Shown: positions 47,994 through 58,126, counted from the first letter of the stretch. The stretch: 64,000 bases of DNA from Cytobacillus luteolus (GCF_017873715.1 NZ_JAGGKM010000005.1:372001-436000); one strand, 5' to 3'. A program made the numbers and translations. Notes: generated from the sequence alone by a model not told the origin.

Positions 47994-49366
47994 AATCTAG
48001 CTTGAAATCAAGGCTAATCGTAGCTTTTTTATCTATTATTATTGTTCCTCTCCTTACAGTGTTTATCTCATTGTACATTGGCTCAGTCTACCTAGAAAGA
48101 GGTGGAGAAGATGAACTAGATACATTATTTACTGAGGTAAAGCAAGAGATAATAACGAATGAACCTGTCCTTCCTGATACAGAACTCTTTTATACAAACA
48201 TCAAACCATTATTAGAACGTTATGATATTAATATGGTAATCTCTACAGAATCAGATGTTCTACTTTTTGATTCGAAAATGTACAGCCCTGCTGATAATAT
48301 GAGAGAATTGCCAATCAATATCAATGCTTTTGAGGTTAAGGTACAGCCGAAAGTCAATGAAGTATGGATAGCAGAAATTGAAGCAAACTCATATGACCGA
48401 GAGCCCTTTAATGTTTTAAGAAATATTCTATATGTTCTTTTTATTAGTGTAGGATTCGGGATTCTTGTCATGTTAATCCTTATTGTAGTCTGGACTTGGT
48501 ATATTTCAAGGACCATCCTTCTTCCTTTAAAGAATATTTACCAAGCAACTGAGGAAATGAGAGAAGGGAATATGGACTTTCCTATCCACTATAAGAGAAG
48601 AGATGAGCTTGGCAGATTTATTGAGGGTTTCAACTTAATGCGTCAGAATTTAAAGGACTCCTTTATCAAACAAAGGCAATATGAAGATGCTAGAAAAGAA
48701 CTAATCGCAAGTATATCTCATGATTTACGTACACCACTGTCTTCTATTAAAGGCTATGTAGAAGGCCTTAGGGATGGAATTGTTCAAAATGAAGAGATGA
48801 AGTCCAGATATCTAAAGGTCATTCATGAAAAAACAGATCATCTTGATAAGCTAATTGAAGATTTGTTTATGTATTCAAAAATGGAAGCAGAAAAACTACC
48901 CATTAATAAGGAACTGGTTCGTACTGGAGAGTGCTTTGAGGAGTTATTTGAAAAGTATCAATTTGATTTGAAAAATAGAGGGATTAACATGTCCTACACT
49001 CTTCAAGTTACTTCAGCAGAAATTCTCATTGATCCAATAAGAATAGAACAGGTATTCAGCAATTTAATTGAAAATGCTGTACGTTATGGTAGTGATGAGA
49101 TAATAATTGAAGTTCAAGAAGACCCGATAATCAATAGTGTTGTGATTAGAGTAAAAGATAACGGACAAGGAATAGAACCAAAAGACTTAGCTTATATATT
49201 TAATCCGTTTTATCGAGGTGAAAAATCGCGGTCAACTAAGCTAGGGAGTTCAGGGCTAGGACTATCTATTGTGAAATATATCATAAATGCACATGATGGA
49301 AATATCAGTGTTAAAAGTGAGATTGGAAAAGGTAGTGTCTTTGTATTTACCATTGGGTTGCTGTAA
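47990..49366 (+). CDS. Sensor histidine kinase
   Basis: 458 aa. Two transmembrane helices (about residues 8-30 and 148-172) bracket a 115-aa extracellular sensor. A HAMP segment, the H-box SISHDLRTPLSSIKGY and an HATPase_c domain with NLIENAVRYG, VKDNGQGIEP and SSGLGLSIVKYI follow. Its ATG overlaps the frameshift-corrected stop of the response regulator (ATGA), which supports that longer regulator as ancestral. It likely senses the antimicrobial or membrane stress handled by the neighbouring ABC exporter. Confidence 0.92.
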   Translation: MKSSLKSRLIVAFLSIIIVPLLTVFISLYIGSVYLERGGEDELDTLFTEVKQEIITNEPVLPDTELFYTNIKPLLERYDINMVISTESDVLLFDSKMYSPADNMRELPININAFEVKVQPKVNEVWIAEIEANSYDREPFNVLRNILYVLFISVGFGILVMLILIVVWTWYISRTILLPLKNIYQATEEMREGNMDFPIHYKRRDELGRFIEGFNLMRQNLKDSFIKQRQYEDARKELIASISHDLRTPLSSIKGYVEGLRDGIVQNEEMKSRYLKVIHEKTDHLDKLIEDLFMYSKMEAEKLPINKELVRTGECFEELFEKYQFDLKNRGINMSYTLQVTSAEILIDPIRIEQVFSNLIENAVRYGSDEIIIEVQEDPIINSVVIRVKDNGQGIEPKDLAYIFNPFYRGEKSRSTKLGSSGLGLSIVKYIINAHDGNISVKSEIGKGSVFVFTIGLL

Positions 49367-49398
49367 GTATATTAAAATGTTTGATAGCTAAGAACAGT

Positions 49399-49432
49399 AA
49401 GAGCTGTAGGATTATTTTCTACAGTTCTTTTT
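49399..49432 (+). terminator. Terminator after the ABC/two-component operon
   Basis: AAGAGCTGTAG (49399-49409), 9-nt loop, CTACAGTTCTT (49419-49429), then TTT. Confidence 0.85.
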
Positions 49433-49538
49433 AGTGCAAAAATAATTGCTAGTATTTACTGTCTACTACTTTTAAGTTGAAAGTGTTAAGATTATTACTG
49501 GGAGATGTAGAAATATGTCGAATGGGAGGGGGAGTCAA

Positions 49539-50945
49539 GTGAATATTAAGAGTGGTGTTAAGGGACTTGATTTCATACTGCAAGGTGGTATTCCCTTGCA
49601 TTCTAGCGTTCTGTTAGAAGGCTCCCCAGGAACGGGAAAAACAACATTAGGTATACAATTTCTTGTTGAAGGAGCAAAAAATAATGAGCCTGGAATTTAT
49701 TTGTCCTTTGAGGAATTCCCAAGCCAAATCTATCAAGATATGAAGCCATTTGGTTGGAATTTGGATCAATATGAGGATAATAAATTAATTAGAGTCATTG
49801 GAATATCTCCGGAAACGATAGTTAAAGATATGTTAAATCCTGATGGACTATTTGAAAAGCTCATTAATGAATTGGGCTGTAAAAGGTTAGTCCTGGATAG
49901 TTTAAGTGTGATAAATTATTTGATTCGGGATGAATATGAATTGCGTAGCTCAGTTTATACATTTCGTAACATTTTACGTAAAAAAGGAATAACTTCGTTA
50001 ATTATTACGGAGGAAAATGACAATAATTGCTTTGAACATTACATCTTTGATGGAGTTATAAAGCTAAGGAAAACCGATATTTTAGAGGGTGTTCCACAGA
50101 GGACAATAGAAATTCTGAAAATGCGAGGAGCAGATTTCATACAAGGTAGTCACACTTATCGTTTAACAAATAATGAAGGTGTATATCTTGTACCTATGAA
50201 CCGCAATATCAGAAATATTCCATTAGTTGGTACAGAAAATATTCCAACGGGTGTGAAGGGAATAGATATGATCCTAGGTGGGGGAATTCCTAAAGGTGAA
50301 ATTTATTTAATCGATGTGGATAGTCATTCGAATTATAAATATATACTTATAGCCTTAATGGTAAATCAGCTAAAACGTGGAGATAAAGTGTTTGTTTTAT
50401 TACCTGATGATTTAACAATATCGTTATTAAGTAGCTTTTTTGAACAATACGGACTTCAACTATATAATTTAATAAAAAAACAAGATTTACTTATTATAGA
50501 CCAATTTAACCGCATAACTGATAAAGAACTGCATCCTTATATTCTAAAGGTAGATGAACTATCAAATGAGGAGTTCAGTAACTTTATTCAGAAGAATATC
50601 AGAAATATCCTATTGGAACGAAAAAATAAGGGAGAAAACTGGCTAATTATATATGATATGAATGCAGCTCTTCATCTAAGAGGAGAACAGTATATCAAGA
50701 ACATCCTTCCTTTAGTAACATCTATTACCCGAGGCCTAGAATTTACCTCTATTAGGATATGCAACACCAGGGAAACTTCCACTGTAACCTCTGAGCAGAT
50801 AAAACGAAAATCTACAGGAATTATTAAAATATGGTCAGATAGTAAGTATCAATATGTTAAGGTTGACAAATCACCAAATGGCTTTACATCTAGGCCATAT
50901 ATAATGGAAGAGATAGAAGAGCAGCCTTATTTTAAATTTGTGTAA
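49539..50945 (+). CDS. KaiC-like RecA-family ATPase, two domains
   Basis: 468 aa from GTG 49539 (GGGAGGGGGAG 6 nt upstream); an ATG at 49515 is the alternative. Domain 1 has Walker A GSPGTGKT, the paired glutamates in LSFEEFP and Walker B LVLDSLS. Domain 2 (from about residue 235) opens with GVKGIDMILGGGIPKGE, but its P-loop position reads DVDSHSNYK and lacks GKT, so it is likely inactive. KaiC-like proteins outside cyanobacteria act in signalling rather than a proven clock. It precedes HTH, CheW and chemoreceptor genes. Confidence 0.85.
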   Translation: MNIKSGVKGLDFILQGGIPLHSSVLLEGSPGTGKTTLGIQFLVEGAKNNEPGIYLSFEEFPSQIYQDMKPFGWNLDQYEDNKLIRVIGISPETIVKDMLNPDGLFEKLINELGCKRLVLDSLSVINYLIRDEYELRSSVYTFRNILRKKGITSLIITEENDNNCFEHYIFDGVIKLRKTDILEGVPQRTIEILKMRGADFIQGSHTYRLTNNEGVYLVPMNRNIRNIPLVGTENIPTGVKGIDMILGGGIPKGEIYLIDVDSHSNYKYILIALMVNQLKRGDKVFVLLPDDLTISLLSSFFEQYGLQLYNLIKKQDLLIIDQFNRITDKELHPYILKVDELSNEEFSNFIQKNIRNILLERKNKGENWLIIYDMNAALHLRGEQYIKNILPLVTSITRGLEFTSIRICNTRETSTVTSEQIKRKSTGIIKIWSDSKYQYVKVDKSPNGFTSRPYIMEEIEEQPYFKFV

Positions 50946-50956
50946 AAGGTGATTAA

Positions 50957-51403
50957 ATGGAAAGGTACAATAAAGTTCTTAAAGACGAGTGTATTCAGTA
51001 CTTTAGCTCTAACCCATATTCTGTTGAAACAATATTAAGTGTTAGCAGAAGAATTGGTAGAGATAAAGATATTTTAGGACGTACATTAGAGTCTTTGAGT
51101 AAAGAGATGTTTATCAATAAAGTTGAATTGAACGGTGAATACTATTACTCGTTATCTACCACACCAATTCCCTCAAAAAAAAATGAGTATCCCGAAAGTT
51201 ACTTAAATGACTTTAAACTCCTCACTTCTCGCGAAAAAGAGGTATTTTATCAGTTAGTAGATGGCCATTCTAATGGCCAAATTGCCCAGAATTTAATTAT
51301 TTCACCAGATACGGTTAAAAATCATATTTCAAATATATACCGTAAACTAAAAGTTAATGATCGAGTAAGCCTCATAAAGATGTATTTCGTCAATATAGAA
51401 TAA
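50957..51403 (+). CDS. LuxR-type HTH transcriptional regulator
   Basis: 148 aa. The C-terminal GerE/LuxR domain is clear: LTSREKEVFYQLVDGHSNGQ, then IAQNLIISPDTVKNHISNIYRKL. The N-terminal 80 residues may form a second, winged-helix-like fold (SVETILSVSRRIGRDKDILG). There is no receiver domain. It starts 11 nt after the KaiC-like gene (RBS AAAGGTG), so the ATPase may control it. Confidence 0.85.
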   Translation: MERYNKVLKDECIQYFSSNPYSVETILSVSRRIGRDKDILGRTLESLSKEMFINKVELNGEYYYSLSTTPIPSKKNEYPESYLNDFKLLTSREKEVFYQLVDGHSNGQIAQNLIISPDTVKNHISNIYRKLKVNDRVSLIKMYFVNIE

Positions 51404-51411
51404 GTACAGTG

Positions 51412-51439
51412 CCTCTTCGATTGGAAGGGGTATTTTTTT
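51412..51439 (+). terminator. Terminator after the LuxR-type gene
   Basis: CCTCTTC (51412-51418), 5-nt loop, GAAGGGG (51424-51430), then TATTTTTTT. An A/T palindrome ATCTTTTTTT/AAAAAAAGAT follows at 51462-51484. Confidence 0.75.
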
Positions 51440-51568
51440 ATCTAGGAAGTTATGACTAGACATCTTTTTTTTTGAAAAAAAGATAGGTAAGAAAGGTGAT
51501 AGGTTTATATCCATTTATATTACAAAATAGGACTATACAACTAATAAATAGCTATGGGAGGATACATT

Positions 51569-52045
51569 ATGGAAAGTTTTGATCATCAGAATATGCTAAA
51601 AGTTGTGGTTTTTAAAATTGGTAATGAAGAATATGGGTTGTCAATTGATCAGGTAGTGTCCATTGAAAGGATGCAACAAATTACAACCGTACCTAAAACT
51701 CCAGATTATGTTAGAGGGATCACAACTATTAGAGGATTAGTGACACCCGTTGTTGATTTACGTAAGGTGATGAATGTAGATACACATGATAGTGAATATT
51801 CACGTCTAATTATTGTGAAAATTGAGGAGCAGTCCATAGGTTTGGTAGTAGATTCCGCAACAGATGTGTTAGATATCCCAAGTGAAACAATACAGCAACC
51901 TAACCTCTCAACCTCGGATACCGACTATCTTCTAGGTGTCTCAAAGCTTAATAACCGCTTGATTTTACTAGTACATACTGAATTTCTTTTAAAGAATCTT
52001 TCAAGTATCCAGGAAATAAAAGAATTAGTTACTAATCATGAATAA
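51569..52045 (+). CDS. CheW-like chemotaxis coupling protein
   Basis: 158 aa. CheW SH3-like fold: KVVVFKIGNEEYGLSIDQV, VPKTPDYVRGITTIRG and TPVVDLRKVM match the consensus. It would link receptor to CheA. No cheA gene is in the window, so it may join the main chemotaxis array or modulate it. ATG 51569 follows GGGAGGAT. The receptor gene starts 12 nt later. Confidence 0.9.
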   Translation: MESFDHQNMLKVVVFKIGNEEYGLSIDQVVSIERMQQITTVPKTPDYVRGITTIRGLVTPVVDLRKVMNVDTHDSEYSRLIIVKIEEQSIGLVVDSATDVLDIPSETIQQPNLSTSDTDYLLGVSKLNNRLILLVHTEFLLKNLSSIQEIKELVTNHE

Positions 52046-52057
52046 GGGGAGATAAAA

Positions 52058-53740
52058 GTGAAATCCATTCGAACGAAATTATTACTTGGTTTTGGAGTTA
52101 TTCTGTTATTAGTTGTATCTATGTCAGCTTTTACAATCTTCAATTCAATAAAAAATAACAACATAGCTAGTGAATTAGTTACAGATGACCTTGAAGAGTT
52201 AATTATATATGAAACCCTTCGATATAATATAGCGGAACGACTTTCTGTAACGAGAGGTTATTTATTATATGGTGATATAGAACTTAAGGAAAAGTTTTTT
52301 CAATATACTGAAGAAAGTCAGAGATTAGAGAAAGAATTAGAGAAATATTTATCAGAAAGTGAAAGCGAGCTTGCTTATGAAATTATTGAAAAAAGCAAGG
52401 CATGGGGCGATTATACGCAAGAAAAAGTCTATGATATTTACTCTTTAAACAAAGTGGTTGCAGATGAAAATAATAAGCTGGGTAGACCACAAGCAGAAGA
52501 ACTTATGGATTTATTAGGAACAGCAGTAAAAAACAAGACAATGGAAGTAGATAAGTTAGGAAATCAAATTCTTAGTAATGCAAAGGCTACAGAGAGGTCA
52601 AACCTTGTGATTGCAATTATCGTTTTACTTTCAGGCATTGGAATTGCACTTCTCGTTGCAAGAATTATTATAAAACCGATCTTACAAGTAGTAGACCGAT
52701 TACAGCTTGTTGCTGAAGGTGATTTTTCAGGGGAAGATATAGTAACAAAGTCAAAAGACGAAGTAGGTACTTTAGTTAATACAATGAATAAGATGGTCTC
52801 TGGACTAAGAGAAGTCATCCAGAAAGTACGCTACACGTCAGAACAAGTCGCTGCTTCTTCAGAAGAGCTTACTGCAAGTGCAGAACAAACAAGTAAAGCT
52901 ACGGAACAAATTTCTATCGCAATACAAGAAGTTTCTGAAGGTTCTACCCAACAAGTGTCAACTGTCACACAAACAAACGACATTGTTGTCGAGATTTCTA
53001 AAGGTATGGAACAAGTGGCCAATTCAATACAATCAGTAGCAGAGTTAACAGTTGAAACAACTGAAAAGTCAACAACAGGTAACGCGGTTGTAAATCGAAC
53101 AATTGATCAGATGAATGATGTTCAAAAACAGGTAGCAGAAACATCTGCTGTTATAAATGCATTAGGTGCTAAATCTAATGAGATAGGTCAAATTGTTGAT
53201 CTTATTACTCAAATTGCAAACCAAACCAACCTGTTAGCTTTAAATGCTGCAATAGAAGCTGCCAGAGCTGGAGAACATGGACGTGGATTTGCAGTTGTTG
53301 CAGATGAAGTAAGAAAGCTTGCTGAACAGTCAGGACATGCAGCTGGTCAAATTAGTAATATAGTAGCTCAGATTCAAGATGAGTCGTTAAAAGCAGTAGA
53401 GTCCATGGAATTAGGAACTACTTCTGTTGTTGAAGGTATTGATATGGTACGTCAAACTGGTGAATCTTTCAAAGATATTACTAAGATGATTGAAGTCATT
53501 TCATCACAATCACAGGAAGTATCGGCTATTGTAGAACAAGTGAATGCGGGATCATCAGGAATGGTTCAAATGATAGAAGATGTTGCAAATATTAGTGAAC
53601 AGTCAGCTGGAAATTCACAAAATGTAGCTGCTTCAGCAGAGGAACAACTTGCATCTATGGAAGAAATCGCATCTTCAGCAAACTCATTATCACAAATGGC
53701 AGAAGAGTTACAAAACCTAGTTAGAAAGTTTAAGATCTAA
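52058..53740 (+). CDS. Methyl-accepting chemotaxis protein
   Basis: 560 aa. N-terminal helix (about 8-30), a 150-aa four-helix-bundle sensor outside, a second transmembrane helix (about 187-210), HAMP (about 211-265) and a long cytoplasmic coil. The hairpin tip [20 protein letters not shown] is the CheA/CheW contact motif. It is directly downstream of cheW, so the two form a receptor-coupler pair. RBS AAGGGGAG, with start ATG/GTG-like codon at 52058 (GTG). Confidence 0.93.
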   Translation: MKSIRTKLLLGFGVILLLVVSMSAFTIFNSIKNNNIASELVTDDLEELIIYETLRYNIAERLSVTRGYLLYGDIELKEKFFQYTEESQRLEKELEKYLSESESELAYEIIEKSKAWGDYTQEKVYDIYSLNKVVADENNKLGRPQAEELMDLLGTAVKNKTMEVDKLGNQILSNAKATERSNLVIAIIVLLSGIGIALLVARIIIKPILQVVDRLQLVAEGDFSGEDIVTKSKDEVGTLVNTMNKMVSGLREVIQKVRYTSEQVAASSEELTASAEQTSKATEQISIAIQEVSEGSTQQVSTVTQTNDIVVEISKGMEQVANSIQSVAELTVETTEKSTTGNAVVNRTIDQMNDVQKQVAETSAVINALGAKSNEIGQIVDLITQIANQTNLLALNAAIEAARAGEHGRGFAVVADEVRKLAEQSGHAAGQISNIVAQIQDESLKAVESMELGTTSVVEGIDMVRQTGESFKDITKMIEVISSQSQEVSAIVEQVNAGSSGMVQMIEDVANISEQSAGNSQNVAASAEEQLASMEEIASSANSLSQMAEELQNLVRKFKI

Positions 53741-53750
53741 TAAGCACTTT

Positions 53751-53789
53751 AACATATAGGATAATCTTTCAGTGATTATTCTATATGTT
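53751..53789 (+). terminator. Hairpin after the chemoreceptor gene
   Basis: AACATATAGGATAATC (53751-53766), 7-nt loop, GATTATTCTATATGTT (53774-53789), sixteen pairs with one or two mismatches; short T-rich tail. Confidence 0.75.
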
Positions 53790-53830
53790 ATTTAATAGGG
53801 TTGAACTATTTGTAGGAAGGAGGAGTTGTT

Positions 53831-55588
53831 ATGCATTATTGTATTGGTGATTTGAAGCATAATAAAGGACTGTCACCTTTTGTGGATAATCTTTTGAAAT
53901 CGATAAGTGAATTAATCAGCTGTCATACCATCTTTATTTCAAATAATGGTGAGATTCTAAAAGTACATACTCCTAAACAAGAAGAAGTATTAGAAAAAGC
54001 AATACTAAAATATGTTAACCGCTTTAAAGAAGTTGCAAATGAATATGAGCCAGTACCCATTATCCTTCAAACTTCATTAGATCAAGAATTTACTTTTCAA
54101 GAAAAAGTCCTCGTTTTAAGGGAGCTGGGTGCGGATATAAACTTTGTTGCTATTCCTATCTACCTACCCAATCAACAGTTATTTGGGGCAATTTTGGTAG
54201 TCGGTACACATGATTTCCCCTTCCAACCTGCACATATTTCCATGCTACAGAGTTTTGCACAGTTAATTACACAAACTATACTTTGTGAAAACAGATCTCT
54301 CCGTGATAGATTAACAGGACTTTATAATCGAGATTATTTGCTTAAAAACTTTAAAAATTATATAGCTAAGCATGATGCCATAGCAGTATTAAATTTTGAA
54401 CTAGACCGTTTTAATTTACTTAATGATACCTATGGATATGAATTGGGCGACACTCTTATAAGAATCATTTCAGAACGAGTAATGACTTTTGTACGCGACA
54501 AAGGAAGTTGTTTCCGAATTGGTGATGATGAATTTATTGTTATACTATCTCACTTAAACATAGAAACTACTTTCCAGGTTGTTACCAAAATATCTGAGGA
54601 AATCATAAAAGTTATATCATCACCTATTCGAATTAATAATGAAGACTTTATAATTAAAACAGGCTTAGGGATAAGTTTATTTCCCTTACATGGCACCGAA
54701 ATACAAACTCTTTTAAGGAAATCAAATATCGCGTTAAACTTAGCGAAAAAAAGTGGAACAAACTATGAGATTTATCATAGTGAATATGGCATTCAGCTTT
54801 CGAAAAAAATTAAGATTGAAAATGACTTGCGCAATGCCTTAGATAAAAATGAGTTTCAAATGCATTATCAATCACAGTTCGATTTAAATACAGGAAAGCT
54901 AATTGGTTTGGAAGCTTTAATCAGGTGGAAACATCTTAAGGAGGGTTTTATTCCACCTTCAGAGTTTATTCCGATTGCAGAAGAAAGTGGTCTCATTGTA
55001 GAGATTGGGAATTGGATTATGAGTGAAGTTTTTAAGCAAGCAAAAGCATGGCTTGATCAAGGCCTTGAACCTATACAATTCTCTATAAATATATCCTCGA
55101 AGCAGTTTAAAGACGAAGGATTTATTAATAGAGTAAAGAGTTTATTAAAGGAAACCAACTTACCACCCAAAGTGTTGAATTTTGAAATCACTGAAACTGT
55201 ACTGATGGAAAACATAAAGAAAGCACTGGATGTTATTGAACAATTAAAGGAAATTGGTATTTGTATTGCAATAGACGATTTTGGTACAGGATATTCATCA
55301 TTAAGTTATTTACGAAACTTACCAGTAGATCGTTTGAAAATTGATAAATGCTTCATCGATGAAATTACGAAACATCATGGTGACCAAGTAATAGTTAGGG
55401 CAATCATCGATCTAGGTAAGCAACTGGGGATGTCAATTGTTGCAGAAGGAGTAGAGTTGCTTGAACAGCATAATTACTTACGAGAAAAAGGATGTATTAT
55501 TGGCCAAGGATATTTCTATCACCGCCCTAGTCCCATTGAGGCAATAATTGACTCCAAGGTTAAAATGATTTTGGCTAATAATTTATAG
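53831..55588 (+). CDS. GAF-GGDEF-EAL protein, probable c-di-GMP phosphodiesterase
   Basis: 585 aa, soluble. N-terminal GAF-like sensor (about 20-155), GGDEF domain (about 160-320) starting LRDRLTGLYNRDYL, and EAL domain (about 335-575). The GGDEF active site reads IGDDEF, so the cyclase motif is altered and activity is doubtful. The EAL domain keeps GLEALIRWKH, FEITETVL, and IDDFGTGYSS with RLKIDK, so hydrolysis of c-di-GMP is likely. RBS GAAGGAGGAG. It links this cluster to motility or biofilm control. Confidence 0.9.
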   Translation: MHYCIGDLKHNKGLSPFVDNLLKSISELISCHTIFISNNGEILKVHTPKQEEVLEKAILKYVNRFKEVANEYEPVPIILQTSLDQEFTFQEKVLVLRELGADINFVAIPIYLPNQQLFGAILVVGTHDFPFQPAHISMLQSFAQLITQTILCENRSLRDRLTGLYNRDYLLKNFKNYIAKHDAIAVLNFELDRFNLLNDTYGYELGDTLIRIISERVMTFVRDKGSCFRIGDDEFIVILSHLNIETTFQVVTKISEEIIKVISSPIRINNEDFIIKTGLGISLFPLHGTEIQTLLRKSNIALNLAKKSGTNYEIYHSEYGIQLSKKIKIENDLRNALDKNEFQMHYQSQFDLNTGKLIGLEALIRWKHLKEGFIPPSEFIPIAEESGLIVEIGNWIMSEVFKQAKAWLDQGLEPIQFSINISSKQFKDEGFINRVKSLLKETNLPPKVLNFEITETVLMENIKKALDVIEQLKEIGICIAIDDFGTGYSSLSYLRNLPVDRLKIDKCFIDEITKHHGDQVIVRAIIDLGKQLGMSIVAEGVELLEQHNYLREKGCIIGQGYFYHRPSPIEAIIDSKVKMILANNL

Positions 55589-55601
55589 AGTACTAAGAAT
55601 G

Positions 55602-55626
55602 CCCCTTCAGAAATGAAGGGGTCTTT
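55602..55626 (+). terminator. Terminator after the GGDEF-EAL gene
   Basis: CCCCTTCA (55602-55609), 4-nt loop, TGAAGGGG (55614-55621), then TCTTT. Confidence 0.8.
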
Positions 55627-55716
55627 CTATGGCAGAAAAGAACGGAATTAGAATTAGATAAAAGTAAATAATACCGATATAGTAAGCCTTTTTCCATGGA
55701 AAGGAGAGCTTTTACC

Positions 55717-56256
55717 ATGTACGATATCATCCTCATTTTTTTACTACAGCTTATTCTAGTTCCCATCTTATCGCTTCGAATCATTTTTGTAGTTAAGAAT
55801 CTTAGTCTACTTGCTTCTATTTTTGGATTCATGGAAGCTCTAATTTATGTGTTCGGTTTATCCATTGTTTTCAGTGGAGAGCAAAGTATAGCAGAAATGC
55901 TTGTTTACGCACTAGGTTTTGGAATTGGTATTTTTATTGGTGGGTTTGTTGAACAAAAACTTGCAATAGGTTATACAACCTTAACTGTGAATCTTTTACA
56001 TGAAAATAGTGAACTCGTTACTAAGCTTAGAAATGATGGGTTTGGTGTGACTGTATTTGAAGGGATGGGTCGAGATAGTGTTCGATATCAGCTTCAAATT
56101 CTAACTAGCAGGAGCCTGGAGGAAAAAGTAATAAATATGATTAGCCTAGCAGATCCCCATGCTTTTATCATTTCTTATGAACCTAGGAAGTTTAAGGGAG
56201 GATATTTACTTAAGTCTATGAAGAAAAAGGCAAAGGGCACAGTGAAAGTTAATTGA
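55717..56256 (+). CDS. UPF0316 (DUF2179) membrane protein
   Basis: 179 aa. Three transmembrane helices in the first 80 residues, with LRIIFVVKNLSLLASIFGFMEA (in part RIIFVVKNLSLLAS) and a GFGIGIFIGGFVEQKLAIGY turn, followed by a cytoplasmic DUF2179 domain with GFGVTVFEGMGRDSVRYQLQ and AFIISYEPRKFKGGY. This matches B. subtilis YebE-type proteins, whose role is unknown. The ATG at 55717 follows AAAGGAGAG; ATG 55696 is upstream of that RBS. Confidence 0.88.
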   Translation: MYDIILIFLLQLILVPILSLRIIFVVKNLSLLASIFGFMEALIYVFGLSIVFSGEQSIAEMLVYALGFGIGIFIGGFVEQKLAIGYTTLTVNLLHENSELVTKLRNDGFGVTVFEGMGRDSVRYQLQILTSRSLEEKVINMISLADPHAFIISYEPRKFKGGYLLKSMKKKAKGTVKVN

Positions 56257-56280
56257 TTCCTTTTTAATAAAGCAGATATA

Positions 56281-56312
56281 AAATGTGGCAGGGTAAAACC
56301 GCCACATTTTTC
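56281..56312 (+). terminator. Terminator after the UPF0316 gene
   Basis: AAATGTGGC (56281-56289) and GCCACATTT (56301-56309), inner GG/CC, then TT. Confidence 0.85.
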
Positions 56313-56411
56313 TTATTATCTTAAATTCATAATTTCTGCATACTTTTTACATAAAATAAACAGGTAATGATGGTATAAATGATGTATAGCTTTGATAGGG
56401 AGTGGGAAGTA

Positions 56412-57440
56412 GTGAAAAGTGTCTTAGCGATAATAAGTATAATAGTTATAGCAGGATTCCTAGCTGCATGTGGAGACAGTGAACAGAAAAGTAACCTTGC
56501 AAAAGAGCCTATAAATAATCAAGAAGAGACGTCTCAGGAAGAGTCTAATCAGCTAGGTGAGGAATCAGAAACTAGTGATCCATCTAAAGTTAATCCAATT
56601 GAACAGCATCCAAACTTTGAACCATTTGATGGAAAAATAGATCATATTCATGGCCTAGGTTATGCAGGCAACCAAAATGCCATTTTCTTTGCAACTCATG
56701 ACGGCATAAAGGTGTATTCAAATGGTAGCTGGCATAAAACAAAAACAGAGAATAATGACTATATGGGATTTAATGCGGTAGAACAAGGATTCTTCACAAG
56801 TGGTCACCCTGGAAAAGATTCTGGACTACCAAATCCATTTGGTGTGTTGAAGAGCTTTGATAATGGTGAAACATTAGAGAGTCTTGGCTTATTAGGGGAA
56901 ACCGATTTCCACCTACTTGGAGTAGGTTATAAATCAAATGTAATTTATGCTTTACCTCCAAACAATAACTCGAAAATGAAAGCGGGAGAACTATATGTTA
57001 GTGAAAATCTTGCTGAGACATGGGAGAGGGTAGAAGCGGAGAATCTAGGTGGAAATCTATTCTTATTTGCAGCTCACCCTACTAATTCAAGTCTTGTAGC
57101 AATAGCGGGAGAACAAGGTATCTATTTTTCAAAAGACAAAGGACAAAGCTTTGAACTAATAACTGAAGGAATGCAAGGAACCACTGTCTTCTTTGACCAA
57201 GAGAATCTATGGTACGGAGGATTTGATGGCAATCCTAAATTAATAAAGAAATCACTCAAAGATGGAAGTGAAATAGAGATGCAACTTCCTGAATTAAAGA
57301 ATGATGCAGTTATGTACTTGGCTCAAAATCCCCAAAATCCACTAGAGGCTGTTTTCTCAAGCTTTAATGGTGATATTTTTATTTCAACAGATGGAGCAAG
57401 TTCATGGAAACAATTGGTCAAAAGCGGGGCACTTCAATAA
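56412..57440 (+). CDS. F510_1955-family lipoprotein (BNR/glycosylhydrolase-like repeats)
   Basis: About 342 aa from GTG 56412; ATG 56379 is possible but poorer. Signal with lipobox GFLAAC, a polar low-complexity linker (QEETSQEESNQLGEESE), then a beta-propeller-like domain with sialidase/BNR-type repeats: HGLGYAGNQNAIFFATHDG, LKSFDNGETLESLGLLG, YVSENLAETWERV, FSKDKGQSFELI and STDGASSWKQL. It starts a four-gene operon with a two-component system. The family name is from memory; no catalytic residues are clear. Confidence 0.75.
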   Translation: MKSVLAIISIIVIAGFLAACGDSEQKSNLAKEPINNQEETSQEESNQLGEESETSDPSKVNPIEQHPNFEPFDGKIDHIHGLGYAGNQNAIFFATHDGIKVYSNGSWHKTKTENNDYMGFNAVEQGFFTSGHPGKDSGLPNPFGVLKSFDNGETLESLGLLGETDFHLLGVGYKSNVIYALPPNNNSKMKAGELYVSENLAETWERVEAENLGGNLFLFAAHPTNSSLVAIAGEQGIYFSKDKGQSFELITEGMQGTTVFFDQENLWYGGFDGNPKLIKKSLKDGSEIEMQLPELKNDAVMYLAQNPQNPLEAVFSSFNGDIFISTDGASSWKQLVKSGALQ

Positions 57441-57460
57441 TAACTTAAAGGAAGAGAAAA

Positions 57461-58126
57461 ATGAGTCGATTATTATTGATTGATGATGAGATAAGGATGC
57501 TTCAGCTAGTAACCTTATATTTAGAACACCATGGTTTTAAATGCACTTCAGTTAATTCTGGTGAAAAAGGTATCAGTTATCTGGAGGACCATAAAGTTGA
57601 TTTGGTTTTATTAGATGTTATGATGCCATCAATGGATGGATGGGAAACGGCTTCAGAGATTCGAAAGTTTTCTGATATTCCTATCATTATGCTTACAGCT
57701 AGAGATACAAATACAGATATGGTAAGAGGTTTACAGATTGGGGCAGATGATTATATTACCAAGCCGTTTGATGAAGATGTACTGGTTGCGAGAATTCAAG
57801 CAGTCTTAAGAAGAACCAAACAGCCAACAAAAATAGAAATGAATGGTTTGCTCTGGGATAAGGACAACCATACCATTCACTTTAAAAACAATACAATCCT
57901 TCTGACCCCTAAGGAATTTGAAATGCTTGGTCTTCTAATGAAAAATAAGAATATGGTTTTTAGCCGCGAGAAGTTACTGGAAACCGTTTGGGGATTTGCT
58001 GCCGACATAGAGGATCGAACGGTTGATTCGCATATCCGAAATATACGCGATAAGCTGCGCAAGATAGAATTCCCCATTGAAAATCATTTAAAAACGGTTT
58101 GGGGACTTGGCTACAAATGGGAATAA
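57461..58126 (+). CDS. OmpR-type response regulator
   Basis: 221 aa. Receiver domain with LLIDDEIRML, phospho-acceptor in LVLLDVMMPSMDG, MLTARD and KPFDEDVLVARI; winged-helix DNA-binding domain with LTPKEFEMLGLLM, RTVDSHIRNIRDKLR and VWGLGYKW. Full length and intact. The matching kinase lies two genes on, separated by a lipoprotein gene. RBS AAAGGAAGAG. Confidence 0.95.
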   Translation: MSRLLLIDDEIRMLQLVTLYLEHHGFKCTSVNSGEKGISYLEDHKVDLVLLDVMMPSMDGWETASEIRKFSDIPIIMLTARDTNTDMVRGLQIGADDYITKPFDEDVLVARIQAVLRRTKQPTKIEMNGLLWDKDNHTIHFKNNTILLTPKEFEMLGLLMKNKNMVFSREKLLETVWGFAADIEDRTVDSHIRNIRDKLRKIEFPIENHLKTVWGLGYKWE

